Below are positions 61,564-64,000 of a DNA stretch of 64,000 nt, one piece after another (positions within the stretch are counted from its first letter, which is position 1; each line of letters opens with the position of its first letter). The position numbers and the translations under genes were made by a program. The stretch comes from Anarhynchus alexandrinus (taxonomy: Eukaryota; Chordata; Aves; Charadriiformes; Charadriidae): contig VUYV01000099.1 in the NCBI GenBank assembly GCA_008711295.1, positions 3,162,509 to 3,226,508 of the forward strand, written 5' to 3'. The notes beneath the pieces are model-generated. The model made no database searches, was not told the origin of the DNA, and saw only the letters and a program-made list of their open reading frames with translations.

Positions 61564-64000
61564 CTGCAAACCAAGAAATGAAAAGGAAAATGATCAAATA
61601 TGACACACATTAACTGCTGAAAAACCAAAATACACTGTAAAGACATAATTACAGACACTTTTAAAGTGAGATTTAACTGCTTGGGCAGCATAGCTCCACA
61701 TTGATGCCCCCAAATCCAATAAGCTGTTTTCAAGGGTCACGAGGCATAAATGCATACTCATTTCCAAGTTTATCTTCATGTCCAGTCTCTGTTATGGGCT
61801 ATTAATACATCTTTTAGTTGTTATTCACAACGAACAGTTCTGAAGTTGTATGTTACAATAAAAGAAAGAGACTCAAGTTGGTGTAACTCTTCTTCATCCA
61901 TCTGCCCAAGAAAGACATGTTTGATTGCGTACGTAGGGTGGTTTGCAGTCAACTACATGATAAGCGTAGCCTGGCCCATCCAGCTGGGCTGGTATACACC
62001 AGTCAAGTCTCAACGGGTCCAAGCAGGAGAAACAGAAGCTGAACTGAATCAGCTGCCAGTTCACAGGGCTACCAGAGTCCCAGTAGAAGGTTAAGAAGAG
62101 TATCTATAAAGGGAAGCTTTACCCAAAGGAAACACCTAAGGTTCAACCTCCCAAAAATGAGAGAGGAAGACTGTCTAAAAGGATTGAGGATCGGATATTC
62201 CTCCTCCAAAACAAAGCAAATTATCTTGGAAATTGGCTTAACTTGGGTGTCTGCTTGGATATAGAAATACAGAAAATTCCTTGAAACCCAACCAAAAAAA
62301 GGCAGGTACTTAAAAAGAACACAATTTCTGTATATCTGCCTTCTTTATCTTTTCAGGAGAATATACTCATTTTACTTTCCACCTGAAAGTCCAAGGTCTG
62401 CCTGTTTAGACAGGTTTTAAAGGAGCTAGCAAGCGCCATTCCCTCAAAACGAAGAGCTCAGCAGGGACAGGGGCTCACTCTTTAAGTGCTGGGCATCTCA
62501 ACGCAAGCTCAAGAGTCATTCAAAAGTCGATGAGATTCTCCTTCGCTAAACTACAAAAGGCACAGAAAGTTGGCAATACAGCATTAACAGTGAAAAAATC
62601 TCACGCTGGCAGATGCCAGCCTGAGATTCTGCAGCCTGCAGAGGGCACATGACTTGAGACCTGAAGGCTTCCCTGGTCTTCAACACTGCCTTGGTGAAAT
62701 GAGGTATCCAGTGGCACACATGTAAGTAAGATTCTGGATCCCATGAGTATCCTTGAAGCAAAGTATCTGCAAGTGCAGACTGTACATGGCATGACCCACC
62801 ACTCTATTCATGTTTCAAAAACATGTTCAAGACTGCTCTAACAAAGGTATTTTGGCATATTGCTGGGGTTTTAGAAGATGAAGTGTATTACTTTTTTTTT
62901 CTTTTTTTGAGAATCACAAAGCTTTTGATGGAGGCATCATATGTTACAAACGTGTTTACATCTGACAAACACACAGTGTTCAAAGAATGCCAGCAATGAT
63001 GGTGCTCAGGGAAATCCGCAAGAAGTCTCAGGAGAGTCTACCTAGGCAAATATTTACATCGCATCGTACTAACAAACAGCAGATCATGATTCTTCTCCAT
63101 TCTGTTACTGTATTTGCACAGTAAATCTTTTCACACGTTATAATATCACACAATACAGAGAAATCTTTATTTATGCAATGTCTTCTACAGCCAAGACATC
63201 CGAAAATACTTTATAAAATAACCTAGTTCTAACCTAGATGCAGAGAGAATACTGATCATCTCATCCTGCTTTTATTATCTCAATGAGAAAGCATAAATCC
63301 AAGTAAGCTCAGCAGCAAGATTTTGAATACTGCAAAAGAGGCTCTTCGTACCAGCCACACACTCCGTTCTCTTTGTTGCTCTCCAACCTCCATATCCTCA
63401 TTCATCTCTCGCCAAAGAATTACTAAAAGCACCATTAACAAGTCTTACACCATGGAGACAGATACAGATAGTTGTATCTTTATAGCTGCATAAGCTCTAT
63501 TCCAACGGGAAACTCCGTTCAGTCCCCAAGCCGCTTGCCCGGTGTTAGCCAGCTCTCCAGGTATGGCCCACATGGGAACGGGAAGAAGTGCCTGGATTAA
63601 GAGTGAAGATTATGTCTCTAAATTCTGCGTGTGCGGTGCTAATTTGCGCAGCCTGAAGAAGCGAACCCACTGAAGCACAGTTTAAGCGGCATTACATCTG
63701 ACTCAACGGCAGCCAGAATCTTCAGAGGCTGCTCTTCTTATGGGGGATGGGGGGAACCACCAAGGGTTGAAATTACTGTGTCAAAACTAACGATGTGTGT
63801 CAAACTCTCTCAGATTAGGACAGAGAACAAGTTTTACAGGTGGTGCTGAAAACATCTTAGGTATGTATCAGACCAGACTGGGGATGAATAGCTTTCAGAG
63901 AGCTTTTCCCCGTTCGCTCACTTCCATTAACAACAAAAGTGCCTGATCTAATGGTGTATCCCGAGTGCAGATTGCTCAGAAGTCACAAGAATGGCACCTC
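61564..64000 (-). other. PTPRF: Upstream PTPRF intron or 5' flank
   Basis: If the acceptor at 61564 is real, this is intron between noncoding 5' exon(s) and the start-codon exon. It is AT-rich with no CpG island, and no promoter or exon could be placed. A weakly MIR-like stretch near 63190-63295 is too diverged to call. Confidence 0.45.

Noticed and set aside
63190..63295. Possible MIR-like or other ancient SINE tail
   Set aside because: Only a loose resemblance around attatctcaatgagaaag; too short and diverged to support.

Overview
The window is vertebrate and almost certainly avian. It is intron-rich and AT-rich, carries several CR1 LINE fragments of the bird and reptile type, and has an avian ERV LTR-like block. 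It holds part of one protein-coding gene, PTPRF (the LAR receptor-type tyrosine phosphatase), on the minus strand. Everything was read directly from the sequence; repeat assignments rest on remembered family consensus features, not on a database search.

Gene layout, in transcript order from high to low coordinates. A 5' exon at about 61563-61402 holds 5'UTR, the start codon and a signal peptide. An intron of about 53.7 kb (61401-7741) follows. The exon 7740-7595 encodes the first half of Ig domain 1, including its first cysteine and the KKGKK lysine loop. An intron of 2.7 kb (7594-4859) follows, and then exon 4858-4717 encodes the second half of Ig1. The rest of the gene (Ig2-3, fibronectin repeats, transmembrane segment, two phosphatase domains) lies beyond position 1. 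The junctions fit exactly: a phase-1 junction splits a Ser codon after the signal peptide, a phase-0 junction sits between RFE and VIEF, and a phase-1 donor follows LTVLE. Ig1 resembles LAR/PTPRF more than PTPRD or PTPRS.

The long intron makes up most of the window and contains no second gene I can support. It holds an avian ERV LTR-like block (about 9650-10170), a MIR-type SINE (about 14262-14460), and CR1 fragments of several ages (24592-24826, 25267-25790, 29290-29655, 32077-32165, 38053-38350, 45812-46790, 50630-51180, 55810-55915). It also has simple repeats and a very clean 21-bp-stem hairpin at 26253-26314. The youngest-looking CR1, at 45812-46790, still shows the C-terminal end of its reverse transcriptase but is broken by small indels.

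No CRISPR array, operon, tRNA, rRNA or convincing small-RNA gene was seen. The most useful results are the signal-peptide exon far from its neighbours, a two-codon upstream ORF in its 5'UTR, and the unexplained perfect hairpin. I see no sign of a novel multi-gene system.
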